Source: Georgenia sp. TF02-10
GTDB taxonomy: Bacteria; Actinomycetota; Actinomycetes; Actinomycetales; Actinomycetaceae
Assembly: GCF_022759505.1 (NCBI RefSeq)
Contig: NZ_CP094289.1
Span: forward strand, 3,596,001-3,660,000
Length of the DNA: 64,000 bases
Direction of reading: 5' to 3'
The position numbers and the translations under genes were made by a program. The notes beneath the pieces were generated by a model. That model saw only the letters and a list, made by a program, of their open reading frames with translations, was not told the origin of the DNA and ran no database searches. Below, piece after piece: positions 29,041 through 37,977 of the stretch (its first letter is position 1; each line of letters begins with the position of its first letter).

Positions 29041-29227
29041 CCCGGCGGCTCCGGGCCAGGCGTGTGCCAGCGGGCCGAGGGCTGGCCGGCAGGCACACCA
29101 CCGACGGGCGGCAGCGGCCGCGCGCCGGCGGCGTGGGCCGGCGTCGTGGGCCGGCGCCCTCCCGCGCCCGCCGGCCTATCCTTTCCCCTGGGCTCCGCCG
29201 CGGCGCCCGAGGATCGGAGGGACGTGC

Positions 29228-29968
29228 ATGACCCAGGGCCGGACCGGGTCCGACCAGGCCGACGCCGCGCCGAGCCTCCCCGCCGAGCCCGTTGCGGCGC
29301 CGCCGGACCAACCCCCCGAGCCGCCCGACCCGGCACCCCAGGACGGGCTGTTCGACCTCCCGTCCGGCGCGCGGCGCCCGCGGGCCCGGGTCGTCCTCGT
29401 CACGGGCCCCTCCGGGTCCGGCAAGACCGCCCTGACCCGCCGGCTGGGCCTGCCGACGGTGTCCCTCGACGACTTCTACTTCGACGGCGACCACCCCGAC
29501 CTCCCGCGCCGATACGGGATCGTGGACTGGGACTCCCCGCGGTCCTGGGACCGGGCCGGCGCGATGGCCGCGCTGGTGGCGCTGAGCACCACCGGCGAGG
29601 CCGACCTGCCGGTCTACGACATCCCCACCAACCGGCGCACCGGCACCACCCACCTGTCGCTGGACGGCTTCCCCATCTTCGTCGCCGAGGGCATCTTCGC
29701 CGCCGAGATCGTCCAGGCGTGCCGGGAGGAGGACATCCTGGCCGATGCGCTGTGCATCTGCCGGCCGCGCGCCCAGTCCTTCTTCCTCCGGCTCGCCCGC
29801 GACCTGGGCGAGGCCCGCAAGCCGCCACTGACCCTGCTGCGGCGCGGGCTGAACCTGTACCGCAACGAGCCGGCGATGGTCGCCGACCTGACGGCCAAGG
29901 GCACCCGCAAGGTCGGGGTGGAGGAGGCCGAGCGGGGCATCATGGAGCTGCTGCTCCGGTCCCGCTGA
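29228..29968 (+). CDS. Uridine kinase-like P-loop protein
   Basis: A 246-residue protein with a proline-rich N-terminus (about 48 residues) and a nucleoside-kinase-type P-loop domain: Walker A VTGPSGSGKTALTRRL, then SLDDFYFDGDHPDLPRRYGI, matching the DDFY motif of uridine kinases, and YDIPTNRRTG. A hydrophobic segment FPIFVAEGIFAAEIV follows the usual second catalytic strand. ATG at 29228 has GGAGGG six bases upstream; TATCCT at about 29177 may be its -10 box. Phosphorylation of uridine or another small alcohol is inferred. Confidence 0.75.
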   Translation: MTQGRTGSDQADAAPSLPAEPVAAPPDQPPEPPDPAPQDGLFDLPSGARRPRARVVLVTGPSGSGKTALTRRLGLPTVSLDDFYFDGDHPDLPRRYGIVDWDSPRSWDRAGAMAALVALSTTGEADLPVYDIPTNRRTGTTHLSLDGFPIFVAEGIFAAEIVQACREEDILADALCICRPRAQSFFLRLARDLGEARKPPLTLLRRGLNLYRNEPAMVADLTAKGTRKVGVEEAERGIMELLLRSR

Positions 29969-30101
29969 GGACGCGGCCGCCGAACGGGTACCCGGCGGCG
30001 TCAGACAGCCGGCCGCGTTAGGCGCGCGGCGGCGTCAGGCACGCGGCGGCCGCCCAGCGCCCGGGCGGCCGACTGACGCGGCCGCCGTCGGCCGGAGACC
30101 C
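29969..30101. terminator. Convergent intergenic region with GC hairpins
   Basis: The convergent 3' ends of the uridine-kinase-like gene and lysS face each other across 133 bp. The sequence GACGCGGCCGCCG occurs near both ends (about 29970 and 30073) and several complementary GCGGCCGC-type blocks allow hairpins on either strand. It probably terminates transcription from both sides; no gene was seen. Confidence 0.4.
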
Positions 30102-31751
30102 TCAGCGCCGCTTGACCAGCGGGAAGGTGATCGTCTCCCGGATACCCAGCCCGGTCAGGGCCATCAGGAGCCGGTCGATGCCCATGCCCATCCCGCCGGC
30201 CGGCGGCATTCCCTGCTCCATGGCCTCCAGGAAGTCCTCGTCGAGGACCATCGCCTCGGGGTCCCCGGCCGCGGCGGCGAGGGCCTGGGCCTCGAACCGC
30301 TCCCGCTGGACGACGGGGTCGACCAGCTCGGAGTAGGCGGTGGCGAGCTCGAAGCCGCGCACGTACAGGTCCCACTTCTCCACCACGCCCTCGATCGACC
30401 GGTGCGCCCGGGTGAGCGGGGAGGTGTCCACCGGGAAGTCCCGGACGAACGTCGGGGCGTACAGGTGCTCGCCGACCAGGTGCTCCCAGAGCGCCTCGAC
30501 GAGCTTGCCGGGGGTGGCGTGCGGGGCGACCTCCACGCCGAGCCGCTCCGCGTGGGCGGTCAGGGCCGCCGTCGGCGTGCGCGGGGTGACCTCCTCCCCC
30601 AGCGCCTCGGACAGCGAGCCGTACAGGCTGATCTGCGCCCACTTCCCGCCGAGGTCGTACTGGGTGCCGTCGTCGAGGGTGACGGTGGTCGAGCCGAACG
30701 CGTCCCGGGCGGCCTGCTGGACGAGGGTGGTGGTGAGCTCGGCCATCGTGTCGTAGGAGCCGTAGGCCTCGTAGGCCTCCAGCATCGCGAACTCGGGCGA
30801 GTGGGTGGAGTCGGCGCCCTCGTTGCGGAAGTTGCGATTGATCTCGAAGACCTTCTCGATCCCGCCGACGACGGCCCGCTTGAGGAAGAGCTCGGGCGCG
30901 ATCCGCAGGTACAGGTCGACGTCGTAGGCGTTCATGTGCGTGACGAAGGGCCGGGCCGCCGCGCCGCCGGGCTGGGTCTGCAGCATCGGCGTCTCGATCT
31001 CGAGAAAGCCGCGCTCGTCCAGGGTGCGGCGCAGGGACCGCACCACCGCCGAACGGGTGCGCACCATGTCCCGGGCGTCCTGGCGCATGATCAGGTCCAG
31101 GTGCCGACGGCGGACCCGGCCCTCCTCGGACAGCGCCACCTGCTCCCCGGCCTCGTTCTCGTAGGTCTTCGGCAGCGGGCGCAGGGCCTTGGCGGCGAGC
31201 CGCCAGGAGTCGGCCATGACACTGAGCTCCCCGCGCCGGGAGGCGATGACCCGGCCGTGGACGAAGAGGTGGTCGCCGAGGTCGACGTCGGCCTTGAACG
31301 CGGCCAGGGAGTCCTCGCCGACCTCGCTGCGGGAGAGCATGGCCTGCAGCCGGTTGCCGGCGCCGTCCTGCAGGGTGGCGAAGCAGAGCTTGCCGGTGTT
31401 GCGCAGGTACATCACCCGGCCGGCGACCCCGACGACGTCGTCCGTCTCGGCGCCGGGCGGGAGGTCGCCGTGCCGGGCGCGCACGTCCGCGATGGTCGTG
31501 GTGATCGGGAGGGTGACCGGGTAGGGGTCGGTCCCGGCGTCGAGCAGCCGCTGCCGCTTCGCCGCCCGCACCTGGACCTGCTCGGGCACGTCCGCGCCAC
31601 CCGGCTCGACGGCGGCCTGGCCGGTCCCGGCGACGGCGGCCTGGTCGGTCCCGGCGGCGGGCTGGTCCGCGCCGACGGCGGGCTGGTCGGCCCTGGTGCC
31701 GGACTGGTCGGTCCCGGCGGCAGGGTCGTGCTCAACGGTGGTCTTTTCCAC
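30102..31751 (-). CDS. lysS: Lysyl-tRNA synthetase, class II
   Basis: A 549-residue class II synthetase charging tRNA-Lys. The OB-fold anticodon domain ([19 protein letters not shown]) is followed by the catalytic domain with motif 2 [19 protein letters not shown] and motif 3 [15 protein letters not shown]. The first 50 residues are a low-complexity extension built of imperfect units such as [11 protein letters not shown], not part of the usual fold. The GTG at 31751 has no ribosome site, but TACCCT lies exactly six bases upstream (31758-31763), so the message is probably leaderless. Confidence 0.95.
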   Translation of the reverse strand: MEKTTVEHDPAAGTDQSGTRADQPAVGADQPAAGTDQAAVAGTGQAAVEPGGADVPEQVQVRAAKRQRLLDAGTDPYPVTLPITTTIADVRARHGDLPPGAETDDVVGVAGRVMYLRNTGKLCFATLQDGAGNRLQAMLSRSEVGEDSLAAFKADVDLGDHLFVHGRVIASRRGELSVMADSWRLAAKALRPLPKTYENEAGEQVALSEEGRVRRRHLDLIMRQDARDMVRTRSAVVRSLRRTLDERGFLEIETPMLQTQPGGAAARPFVTHMNAYDVDLYLRIAPELFLKRAVVGGIEKVFEINRNFRNEGADSTHSPEFAMLEAYEAYGSYDTMAELTTTLVQQAARDAFGSTTVTLDDGTQYDLGGKWAQISLYGSLSEALGEEVTPRTPTAALTAHAERLGVEVAPHATPGKLVEALWEHLVGEHLYAPTFVRDFPVDTSPLTRAHRSIEGVVEKWDLYVRGFELATAYSELVDPVVQRERFEAQALAAAAGDPEAMVLDEDFLEAMEQGMPPAGGMGMGIDRLLMALTGLGIRETITFPLVKRR

Positions 31752-31906
31752 CGGTCCAGGGTATCCGCCGCGCCTGCACGGCTCGGCGGGCCAGCCCCCG
31801 GCCGGTGCCCGGTCATTCCGTGCCGGTCCTTCATCGCACTGACCCTCGTCCATGGAGCGCTGCCGCTCCCCTGTTCGGTCTCGGCGCGCCGCCCTAGGCT
31901 CAAGCC

Positions 31907-32158
31907 ATGGCACGGAAGGCTGCCGACGTGTACCGGGCAGGACTCGAGCTCGACCCGGACGAGCGCGCCGTCGTCGCGCACCGCCTCCTCGCCAGCCTCC
32001 ACTGGGAGGACAAGGCATCACAGCCGGAGATCGACGCCGCCTGGCGTGACGAGGTCGGCACCCGTGTCGATGACATCTTGACCGGTGAGGTCAACCGGAG
32101 CACGTTCGAGCAGACGCGTGCCCAGGCTCGTGCGCTCGTGGGGGGCCTGCGGACGTGA
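31907..32158 (+). CDS. Addiction-module antitoxin-like protein (Unstab_antitox family)
   Basis: An 83-residue protein resembling the small antitoxins that pair with ParE/RelE toxins: [20 protein letters not shown], then [21 protein letters not shown], the conserved AAW...E..R...GEV pattern of that family. TAGGCT lies six bases before the ATG, so it is probably leaderless. No complete toxin follows; only a scrap of toxin-like reading frame remains before the hairpin repeat. It sits divergently from lysS where coaX commonly occurs in related genomes. It may be a non-functional relic or an orphan antitoxin. Confidence 0.75.
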   Translation: MARKAADVYRAGLELDPDERAVVAHRLLASLHWEDKASQPEIDAAWRDEVGTRVDDILTGEVNRSTFEQTRAQARALVGGLRT

Positions 32159-32222
32159 CCTCGAGACCACCGAGTCCGGGCTCGGCGACGAGTTCGACGA
32201 GGCACGCAGGATCACTGCCGTA
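32157..32222 (+). pseudogene. Possible remnant of a ParE-type toxin
   Basis: Just after the antitoxin stop, one frame reads [20 protein letters not shown], which resembles the middle of ParE toxins (ESPGLGDEF...RRI). It has neither the usual N-terminus nor C-terminus, and the toxin-like text ends about ten bases before the hairpin repeat at 32232. The match is short (22 codons), so this is an inference, not a firm call. Confidence 0.35.
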
Positions 32223-32231
32223 GGGCGACCC

Positions 32232-32333
32232 GCATCCTGTGTAGTCGTTGAAGCGCTTTCCCTGGCGCGGGAAAGCGCTTCAACGACTACACAGGATGCA
32301 CGGCTGCCTCACGGCGCCGGCCCGGGCTCGGCT
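32232..32333 (+). repeat. Long hairpin repeat element, copy A
   Basis: A perfect 31-bp inverted repeat (32232-32262 with 32269-32299) encloses the 6-base loop TGGCGC. Its arm starts GCATCCTGTGTAGTCG and its inner end is AAGCGCTTTCCC. About 34 bases of right flank, beginning ACGGCTGCCTC, are shared with copy B at 48563 (29 of 34 identical). The arm differs from copy B at one place, a G-C pair here versus T-A there. It lies between the orphan antitoxin and the end of panD. Function unknown; see findings. Confidence 0.85.
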
Positions 32334-32364
32334 GACCCCGGCGCCCCGGCGCGCCGCCGCCCGG

Positions 32365-32871
32365 TCAGATGTCGAAGTCCGGCTTCCGCGCCGCCGGCAG
32401 CTCCTCGCGGTAGCTGTGGATGCTGACCCCGCTCGGCTCGACATGGCGGGCCTCGCCGGCGTCGACGTCGGGCACCTGGCCGGGCTCGTCGCCGATGTCG
32501 AGGATGCGGTTGGCGCCGTCGACGAAGACGACGTGCGGGGTGTAGGACCGGGCGTCGTCGTCGGACATCTGCCCGTAGGCGATGACGATGACCAGGTCGC
32601 CGGTGCGGACGTGGTGCGCGGCGGCGCCGTTGATGACCAGGATGCCGGTGCCCCGCTCCCCGGGCAGGACGTAGGTGGTCAGCCGGGCGCCGTTGGTGAC
32701 GTCGACGACGTCGACCTGCTGGCCCGGGAGGAGGTCCGCGGCGTCGAGGAGGTCGGCGTCGACGGTGATGGAGCCGACGTAGTGCAGGTCCGCGCCGGTG
32801 ATGGTGGCGCGGTGGATCTTGGCGATCATCATCGGCCGCAGCAGCGACCGGGGCGTGGTGGGGTCGGTCAT
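32365..32871 (-). CDS. panD: Aspartate 1-decarboxylase
   Basis: Makes beta-alanine for pantothenate. The proenzyme self-cleaves between Gly and Ser to form the pyruvoyl cofactor; the site is visible in [14 protein letters not shown]. Other family segments are [16 protein letters not shown] and [20 protein letters not shown]. At 168 residues it is longer than the E. coli protein (126) because of a 14-residue N-terminus and a C-terminal tail. The ATG at 32871 overlaps the panC stop codon (ATGA), so it is translationally coupled to the gene for its partner pathway step. Confidence 0.95.
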   Translation of the reverse strand: MTDPTTPRSLLRPMMIAKIHRATITGADLHYVGSITVDADLLDAADLLPGQQVDVVDVTNGARLTTYVLPGERGTGILVINGAAAHHVRTGDLVIVIAYGQMSDDDARSYTPHVVFVDGANRILDIGDEPGQVPDVDAGEARHVEPSGVSIHSYREELPAARKPDFDI

Positions 32872-34910
32872 CCGGGCTGGCCTCCGAGTTGGACGGTCAT
32901 GTTGTCGATCAGGCGGGTCGGGCCCACGCGGGCGGCGACGGCGAGCAGGCCCGCGCCGGTGGCGCCGTCGGGGAGCGGCAGGAACGTGTCGGGGTCCACC
33001 AGCGCGAGGTAGTCCACCGTCACGCCCTCGGCCGCGTCCAGGACCTCCCGGGCGGCGGCCAGGGCCGCCGTCGGGCCGTCGCCGGCGGCGTCCCGGCCGG
33101 CTGCGAGCGCCCGGGACAGGGCCAGGGCGCGGACCCGCTCGGTGGGCGAGAGGTAGGCGTTCCGGCTGGACATCGCCAGCCCGTCCGGCTCGCGGCGGAT
33201 GGGCACCGCGACGATCTCCACGCCGAGGTCGAGGTCGCGGACCAGCGTGCGGACGAGGGCCAGCTGCTGGGCGTCCTTCTGCCCGAAGACCGCCACGTCC
33301 GGCCGGACCAGCGCGAGGACCTTGGCGACGATCTGCAGCACCCCGGCGAAGTGGCCGGGCCGGGTGCGGCCCTCGAGCAGCTGCGCCACCGGGCCGGGGT
33401 CGATCCGCACCAGCGGCTCGGTGGGGTAGGCCTCGGCGTCGGTGGGGGCGAACACGACGTCGACGCCGGCCCCGGCGAGCAGGGCGAGGTCGCCCTCGAG
33501 GTCGCGCGGGTAGGCGGCGAGGTCCTCCCCCGGGCCGAACTGCAGCGGGTTGACGTAGATGGAGACGACGACGTGCTCGGCCCGCGCGCGTGCCTCGGCG
33601 ACCAGGGCGAGGTGCCCCTCGTGCAGGGCGCCCATCGTCATCACCAGGGCCCGCGTCCCGGGCAGCCCGGCCAGCGCGGCGCGCAGCTCGGCGCGGGTGC
33701 GGGTGAGCACGGGGTCGGTGGGGGCGGGCCCGGTGGGCGGGCGGGGACGGCCGACGGCGGGGGTGGCGCGGGCGGCGTGGGCGGCGGCCGCGCGGTCGGC
33801 AGCCGCCCGGTGGGCGCCGTCGGCGTCGGCTCCGGGAGCCCCGACGGCAGAGGTGGCAGGGGCGGCGGCGGCGCGGTCGCCGTCGATGTCGGTGTCGGTG
33901 GCCGCGACGGGGTCGGCAGAGGTGGTGGTGGCGCGGGTGGCGGGCGCAGCGGCGACGGCACCAACGGTCGGATCGCCGTCACCTGCCGGGACGCCGTCGA
34001 CGGCGGGCGCGGCCAGGGCGTCGAGCAGCGCGGCGGCCGCGGGCTGCCCGAGCCGGCCGCGGGCCAGCGCGCGTCGGGTGGTGGCCCGGGCGAGGTGACG
34101 GTAGGTGGCGAGCACGTCGGCCAGCTCCTCGCCGCGGTCGGCGAGGGCGTCGAGGTGGGCGCGGACGGTGCCGACGTCGCCGCGGACCACCGGCCCGGTG
34201 AGCTGGGCCTCCCCGTTGCGCAGGGCCCCGTCGAGCGCGGCGGTGAGCAGCGGCGTGAGGTACTCCCCGGGGCGCTCGACCCCGGCGCTCGCCAGCGCCC
34301 GCTCCGCCTGGGTGACCAGGGTGACCAGGTGGTTGGCGCCGTGCGCCAGGGCCGCGTGGTAGACCGGCCGGGCGGCCTCGGGCAGGACGACCGGCTCGCC
34401 GCCGATCTCGACGACCAGGGCCTGGGCGATGGGCAGCACCGGGGCCGGCGCGGTGACGGCGAACGGGCAGCCGGTCAGCCGGCTCAGGTCCAGCGAGGTG
34501 CCGGTGAAGGTCATGGCCGGGTGCACCGCGAGCGGGATGGCGCCGGCGCCGCGGGCGGGCGCGAGCACGTCGGTGCCGTACCGGCCGGAGGTGTGCACGA
34601 CTAGCTGGCCCGCCTGCCAGCGGCCCAGCCGGGCCAGGCCGGCGACCAGCTCGGGCAGCGCGTCGTCGGGCACGGTGAGCAGGACGAGCTCGGCCCGCTC
34701 GAGGACCTCCTCCACGCCGAGCACCGGCACCGCGGGCAGCAGCGTGGCCACCCGCTCGCGGCTCTCCTCGGAGACGGCGGTGGCACCGACGACGGCGTGG
34801 CCGGCGGACCGCAGGGCGCTGGCCAGCACGGCACCGACCCGGCCGGCGCCCACGACGCCGACGCCGAGCCGACCGGGCCGGCCCGGGCCGCTGCCGTTGG
34901 GGACGCTCAC
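32868..34910 (-). CDS. panC: Fusion of a DUF2520 Rossmann-fold protein and pantothenate synthetase
   Basis: One uninterrupted 680-residue reading frame. Residues 1 to about 285 are a dehydrogenase-like Rossmann protein with DUF2520 ([42 protein letters not shown]). An alanine/threonine/aspartate-rich linker of about 110 residues follows, then pantoate-beta-alanine ligase with the ATP motif [30 protein letters not shown] and the pantoate motif [12 protein letters not shown]. In mycobacteria the two are separate adjacent genes. The DUF2520 part has the fold of ketopantoate reductase and could supply pantoate, but this is inference. GTG at 34910 follows the preceding stop by 7 bases; panD overlaps its 3' end. 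Confidence 0.9.
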   Translation of the reverse strand: MSVPNGSGPGRPGRLGVGVVGAGRVGAVLASALRSAGHAVVGATAVSEESRERVATLLPAVPVLGVEEVLERAELVLLTVPDDALPELVAGLARLGRWQAGQLVVHTSGRYGTDVLAPARGAGAIPLAVHPAMTFTGTSLDLSRLTGCPFAVTAPAPVLPIAQALVVEIGGEPVVLPEAARPVYHAALAHGANHLVTLVTQAERALASAGVERPGEYLTPLLTAALDGALRNGEAQLTGPVVRGDVGTVRAHLDALADRGEELADVLATYRHLARATTRRALARGRLGQPAAAALLDALAAPAVDGVPAGDGDPTVGAVAAAPATRATTTSADPVAATDTDIDGDRAAAAPATSAVGAPGADADGAHRAAADRAAAAHAARATPAVGRPRPPTGPAPTDPVLTRTRAELRAALAGLPGTRALVMTMGALHEGHLALVAEARARAEHVVVSIYVNPLQFGPGEDLAAYPRDLEGDLALLAGAGVDVVFAPTDAEAYPTEPLVRIDPGPVAQLLEGRTRPGHFAGVLQIVAKVLALVRPDVAVFGQKDAQQLALVRTLVRDLDLGVEIVAVPIRREPDGLAMSSRNAYLSPTERVRALALSRALAAGRDAAGDGPTAALAAAREVLDAAEGVTVDYLALVDPDTFLPLPDGATGAGLLAVAARVGPTRLIDNMTVQLGGQPG

Positions 34911-34917
34911 GTCCCTA

Positions 34918-36882
34918 TCATCTCTCGGCTGCGGGACCGTCCGGGACGCGGGGGCTTTGCGGTGCGGGGCCGCCCGGCACGCGAGGCTCGTTCGGCTCCC
35001 GAGGGTGGTCCGGGACGCCGAACCCGGCCGGCTCGCGGGAGCCGTCCGGAGCACCAGCATTGTCCGACGCGCCGGACCCGCCCGCGCCGGGGCCGTCCGG
35101 CATCCGGGACCCGTCCCCGCCGTCGAGGAGCTCCGCCTCGCCCGCGTCCTCGCCCTCCTCGGCGACAGCGGGGGCGACGCGCCGCATCCACTCCTCCGGC
35201 CCCTCGGCGGCGCGGGCGGTGCGGGCCCGCGCAGCCTGCTCCAGGAGCAGGTCCCGGGCCGCCGGGGCGGCCAGGTGGTACACAACTGGGGTCACCGGTC
35301 CGGGCACCGAGTGCGCGAACAGGTTCGCCAGCCCGAACCGGCGCTCCAGCGGTCCCTGGGTCAGCGCGAGGGACTGGGTGCGCTCGTGCGGCACCACGAT
35401 GAGCGAGCGGGTCAGCCGGCCGCTGCGCAGGAGCATCGCGGTGCCGGTGATCCGGACGCCCAGGCGCCGCCAGGTGAACGGGTCCAGCCACCGCGCCGAG
35501 GCGGGGCTGGTGAGGAAGCCGGCGTCGTCGCCGTCGCCCACCAGGGCCGCGTCCAGCACCGCCGGGACGTCCTCGACCCCCAGGTCGGGCACGACCAGCC
35601 AGAGCGAGGTCAGCGCCGCGCCGCGGTCCCCGACCGGCAGGAGCACGGTCTCCACTGGCGCGTTGCCGGTAGCGGTCTCGGACCCGTAGCCGGCCACGTT
35701 CATCTGCACCCGCCACCAGCCCTTGCGCCGCCAGAGCAGCGGCTGGGTCAGCGAGACGGCCTGCACCCGCCCGGGCGGCACGGTCTGGGTCCGGGTCTCC
35801 AGCAGGCCGTGCCGGAGCCGGATGCCGTCGGGCGAGAGCGCGGAGCGGAAGTTGAACTCCCCGGCGAACCGGCCCCACAGGTACCCGCCCCAGCCCACCA
35901 GCGCCGGGAGCGCGCCGAACAGGGTCGCGGAGCTGCCGGTCCAGACGGCGACGACGGCCAGGCCGGCGAGCACCAGGACGAAGACGGGCAGGGCGCCGCC
36001 GAGGACCAGTCCGCCGACGATCCGCGTGGGCGGGACCTGCAGGATCTCCTGCTCGGGGGCGGCGGCGACCCGGGCGGGCGGGGCGTCGGGACCGGCGCCG
36101 GCGCCGCCGTCAGCGGCGGTGCCGGCGCCGGCCGGGGGCACCTCCAGGCCTGCCGCGCGGGCCATGATCTCGTTGCGCAGGTCCTGGGTCTCCTCCTCGC
36201 GGAGGTAGCCGATGATGACGTTGGACTCCCCGCTGCCGGCGGTCTCGACCCGCACCTGGCCCAGGCCGAGGAGCCGGCCCAGCAGGGGCTGGACGACGTC
36301 GACCGCCTGGATGCGGTTCAGCCGGGCGTGCCGCTCCTGGCGGAACAGGATGCCGGTGTGCAGGTCCACCGACCGGGCCGTGACGGCGAACTTCGTCCGG
36401 CGCCAGGCGAGCACCGAGTAGACGCCGGCGACCAGCGCGACGATGAGCAGCAGGCCGAGCACGCCGAGCAGGGCCATGCTGCGGTACCGGCTCACGGTCT
36501 GCCACAGCTCGTCCGGCACCGAGTCGATCTGGTCGGTGACCTGCCACGCCAGGAAGGCGAGGACGCCGACGACGACCTTCCAGGCGTTGAGCAGCGGGGT
36601 GACCTTGTGCACCCGGCGCCACGGGCCGCCGTCGACGGGCTCGCCGGCGAGGGGAGCGTCCGGGGCGTCGGCGGGGGCGTCGCCGGGACCGCGACCGACG
36701 GCGGGCGCACCGTCCGGACCGCGCCTGCCGACGGCGGCCGCGCCGTCGGGTCCGCGGCTGCCGGTGGGCATCTCCTCGCCCCCCGTGGGGCCTGCGACGG
36801 CGGGCGCGCGCTCCTCGCCCGGCGGGCCGACGTCGGCACCCCGCGGGCCACCGCCGGCACCCGGGCGCACGTCCTCGCTCAC
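34918..36882 (-). CDS. Bacterial PH-domain membrane protein (YdbT-like)
   Basis: A 654-residue protein with repeated bacterial pleckstrin-homology (bPH2) units joined to membrane segments: two N-terminal helices (VVVGVLAFLAWQVTDQI; LLGVLGLLLIVALVAGVYSVL), a first PH unit with FRQERHARLNRIQAVDVVQP, a second membrane pair around residues 340-385, a second PH unit (LRHGLLETRTQTVPPGRVQA) and a third (LTRSLIVVPHERTQSLALTQ). Both termini are long and disordered. Its GTG overlaps the previous PH gene by GTGA, so they form a pair like B. subtilis ydbS/ydbT. Cellular role in the envelope is not known. Confidence 0.85.
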   Translation of the reverse strand: MSEDVRPGAGGGPRGADVGPPGEERAPAVAGPTGGEEMPTGSRGPDGAAAVGRRGPDGAPAVGRGPGDAPADAPDAPLAGEPVDGGPWRRVHKVTPLLNAWKVVVGVLAFLAWQVTDQIDSVPDELWQTVSRYRSMALLGVLGLLLIVALVAGVYSVLAWRRTKFAVTARSVDLHTGILFRQERHARLNRIQAVDVVQPLLGRLLGLGQVRVETAGSGESNVIIGYLREEETQDLRNEIMARAAGLEVPPAGAGTAADGGAGAGPDAPPARVAAAPEQEILQVPPTRIVGGLVLGGALPVFVLVLAGLAVVAVWTGSSATLFGALPALVGWGGYLWGRFAGEFNFRSALSPDGIRLRHGLLETRTQTVPPGRVQAVSLTQPLLWRRKGWWRVQMNVAGYGSETATGNAPVETVLLPVGDRGAALTSLWLVVPDLGVEDVPAVLDAALVGDGDDAGFLTSPASARWLDPFTWRRLGVRITGTAMLLRSGRLTRSLIVVPHERTQSLALTQGPLERRFGLANLFAHSVPGPVTPVVYHLAAPAARDLLLEQAARARTARAAEGPEEWMRRVAPAVAEEGEDAGEAELLDGGDGSRMPDGPGAGGSGASDNAGAPDGSREPAGFGVPDHPREPNEPRVPGGPAPQSPRVPDGPAAER

Positions 36883-37409
36883 AGGCCGGCCAGCTTCGCC
36901 TCGCCGCGCGCGGTGAGGCGGTCACGCAGCCGAGCCGCGTCGGCCGGCGGCAGGCCGGGGACCTTGGCGTCGGTGGAGGCGGAGGCGGTGTGCAGCTGCA
37001 CGGTGGCCACCCCGCAGCGGCGGTCCAGCGGGCCGGCGGCCACGTCCACGAACTGCATCCGCCCGTAGGGGACGACGGTGAGGGACCGGAAGAGGATGCC
37101 CTTGCGGATGAGAAGGTCGTCCTCGGCCTCGGCGTACCCGATCGCCCGGACCTGGCGCGGGATGAGCCAGGCCGACCAGGCCAGGTCCACGACGACGGCG
37201 GCGGTGACCAGCCAGGTCCACCCGCCGACGAGGACGCCCAGCACGATGCCCCCGGCCAGCGGCAGCACCATCCACAACGCCATGGCGACGAGGCGGGCGG
37301 TGACCAGGCCGGTGGACACCGGGGTGAAGGTGACGCCGGGCAGGTCGAACGGGGACGCCACGGGGGGCCGCGTCCCGGTGCCGGCGGGCCCGGCGGGGGT
37401 CGTGGTCAT
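36879..37409 (-). CDS. Bacterial PH-domain membrane protein (YdbS-like)
   Basis: A 176-residue protein with two membrane helices (ARLVAMALWMVLPLAGGIVLGVL; WLVTAAVVVDLAWSAWLI) and one bPH2 unit (IRKGILFRSLTVVPYGRMQF, then DVAAGPLDRRCGVATVQLHTA). The PYGRMQ segment is typical of the family. It is the partner of the larger PH protein encoded directly downstream with overlapping stop and start codons. ATG at 37409; no strong ribosome site besides CAGGAGCAG upstream. Confidence 0.85.
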   Translation of the reverse strand: MTTTPAGPAGTGTRPPVASPFDLPGVTFTPVSTGLVTARLVAMALWMVLPLAGGIVLGVLVGGWTWLVTAAVVVDLAWSAWLIPRQVRAIGYAEAEDDLLIRKGILFRSLTVVPYGRMQFVDVAAGPLDRRCGVATVQLHTASASTDAKVPGLPPADAARLRDRLTARGEAKLAGL

Positions 37410-37491
37410 GTGCTGCTCCTGCTGGTCGACGACGTCCCAGCCTGGCACATGCCGTGCCCGCGGCGGCGGGGCTTCCCGCGCCAGCCCAGAC

Positions 37492-37977
37492 TCAGGCCGC
37501 GCTGGCCTGGCCCGGGCCCGGGTGGTCCGGGCCGTCGTCGTCCTCGGGCGGGATGCGGCACCACGCCTCCACCACCAGCGCGACGACGATCAGCGCCAGG
37601 CAGGCCAGCAGGGCCAGCCCGGCCGCCCAGGCCTGGGCCTGCGGCAGCGGCGCGCCGAGGTTGCCCAGCGCGAGCAGGAGCTGGGCGGCGAAGTAGCCGG
37701 CGAACGCGGCCCCGACCAGGGCGCTGGCCTGCGCGAGCGCGACCACCCGGGCGGCCCCGATCGGGGTGACCCAGGTCGCCTCCCGGCGGACCAGGCGCCG
37801 GACGCCGCGGCCGAGGTAGAGCAGGACGACGGCGACCGCGGCCGGCCCGAGGGCGCTCACCAGCGGCACCGGGATCGGCAGGTACCCGCGCCCGTCCAGC
37901 CCGGCGAGCACCAGGTACGCCAGCACGCCGACCACCAGGGCGGTCAGGACCAGGGACTGCCAGGTCGTGCGCCGCAT
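37492..37977 (-). CDS. DUF3180 membrane protein
   Basis: A 161-residue membrane protein with four hydrophobic segments (SLVLTALVVGVLAYLVLAGL; LVSALGPAAVAVVLLYLG; VVALAQASALVGAAFAGYFAAQLLLAL; WAAGLALLACLALIVVALVVE). It matches DUF3180 in length, the R-x-V-A-LAQASAL segment and, above all, position: directly after folK and before the PH-domain pair, as in mycobacteria (Rv3605c). Its ATG overlaps the folB-folK stop (TGATG). Function unknown. Confidence 0.85.
   Translation of the reverse strand: MRRTTWQSLVLTALVVGVLAYLVLAGLDGRGYLPIPVPLVSALGPAAVAVVLLYLGRGVRRLVRREATWVTPIGAARVVALAQASALVGAAFAGYFAAQLLLALGNLGAPLPQAQAWAAGLALLACLALIVVALVVEAWCRIPPEDDDGPDHPGPGQASAA

Noticed and set aside
32232-32299. Hairpin copy A read simply as a Rho-independent terminator of the antitoxin gene or panD
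   Set aside because: The stem is far longer than the other terminators here, the flank outside the stem is also repeated at the other copy, and copy B is not placed between convergent genes. A terminator role in addition is possible.
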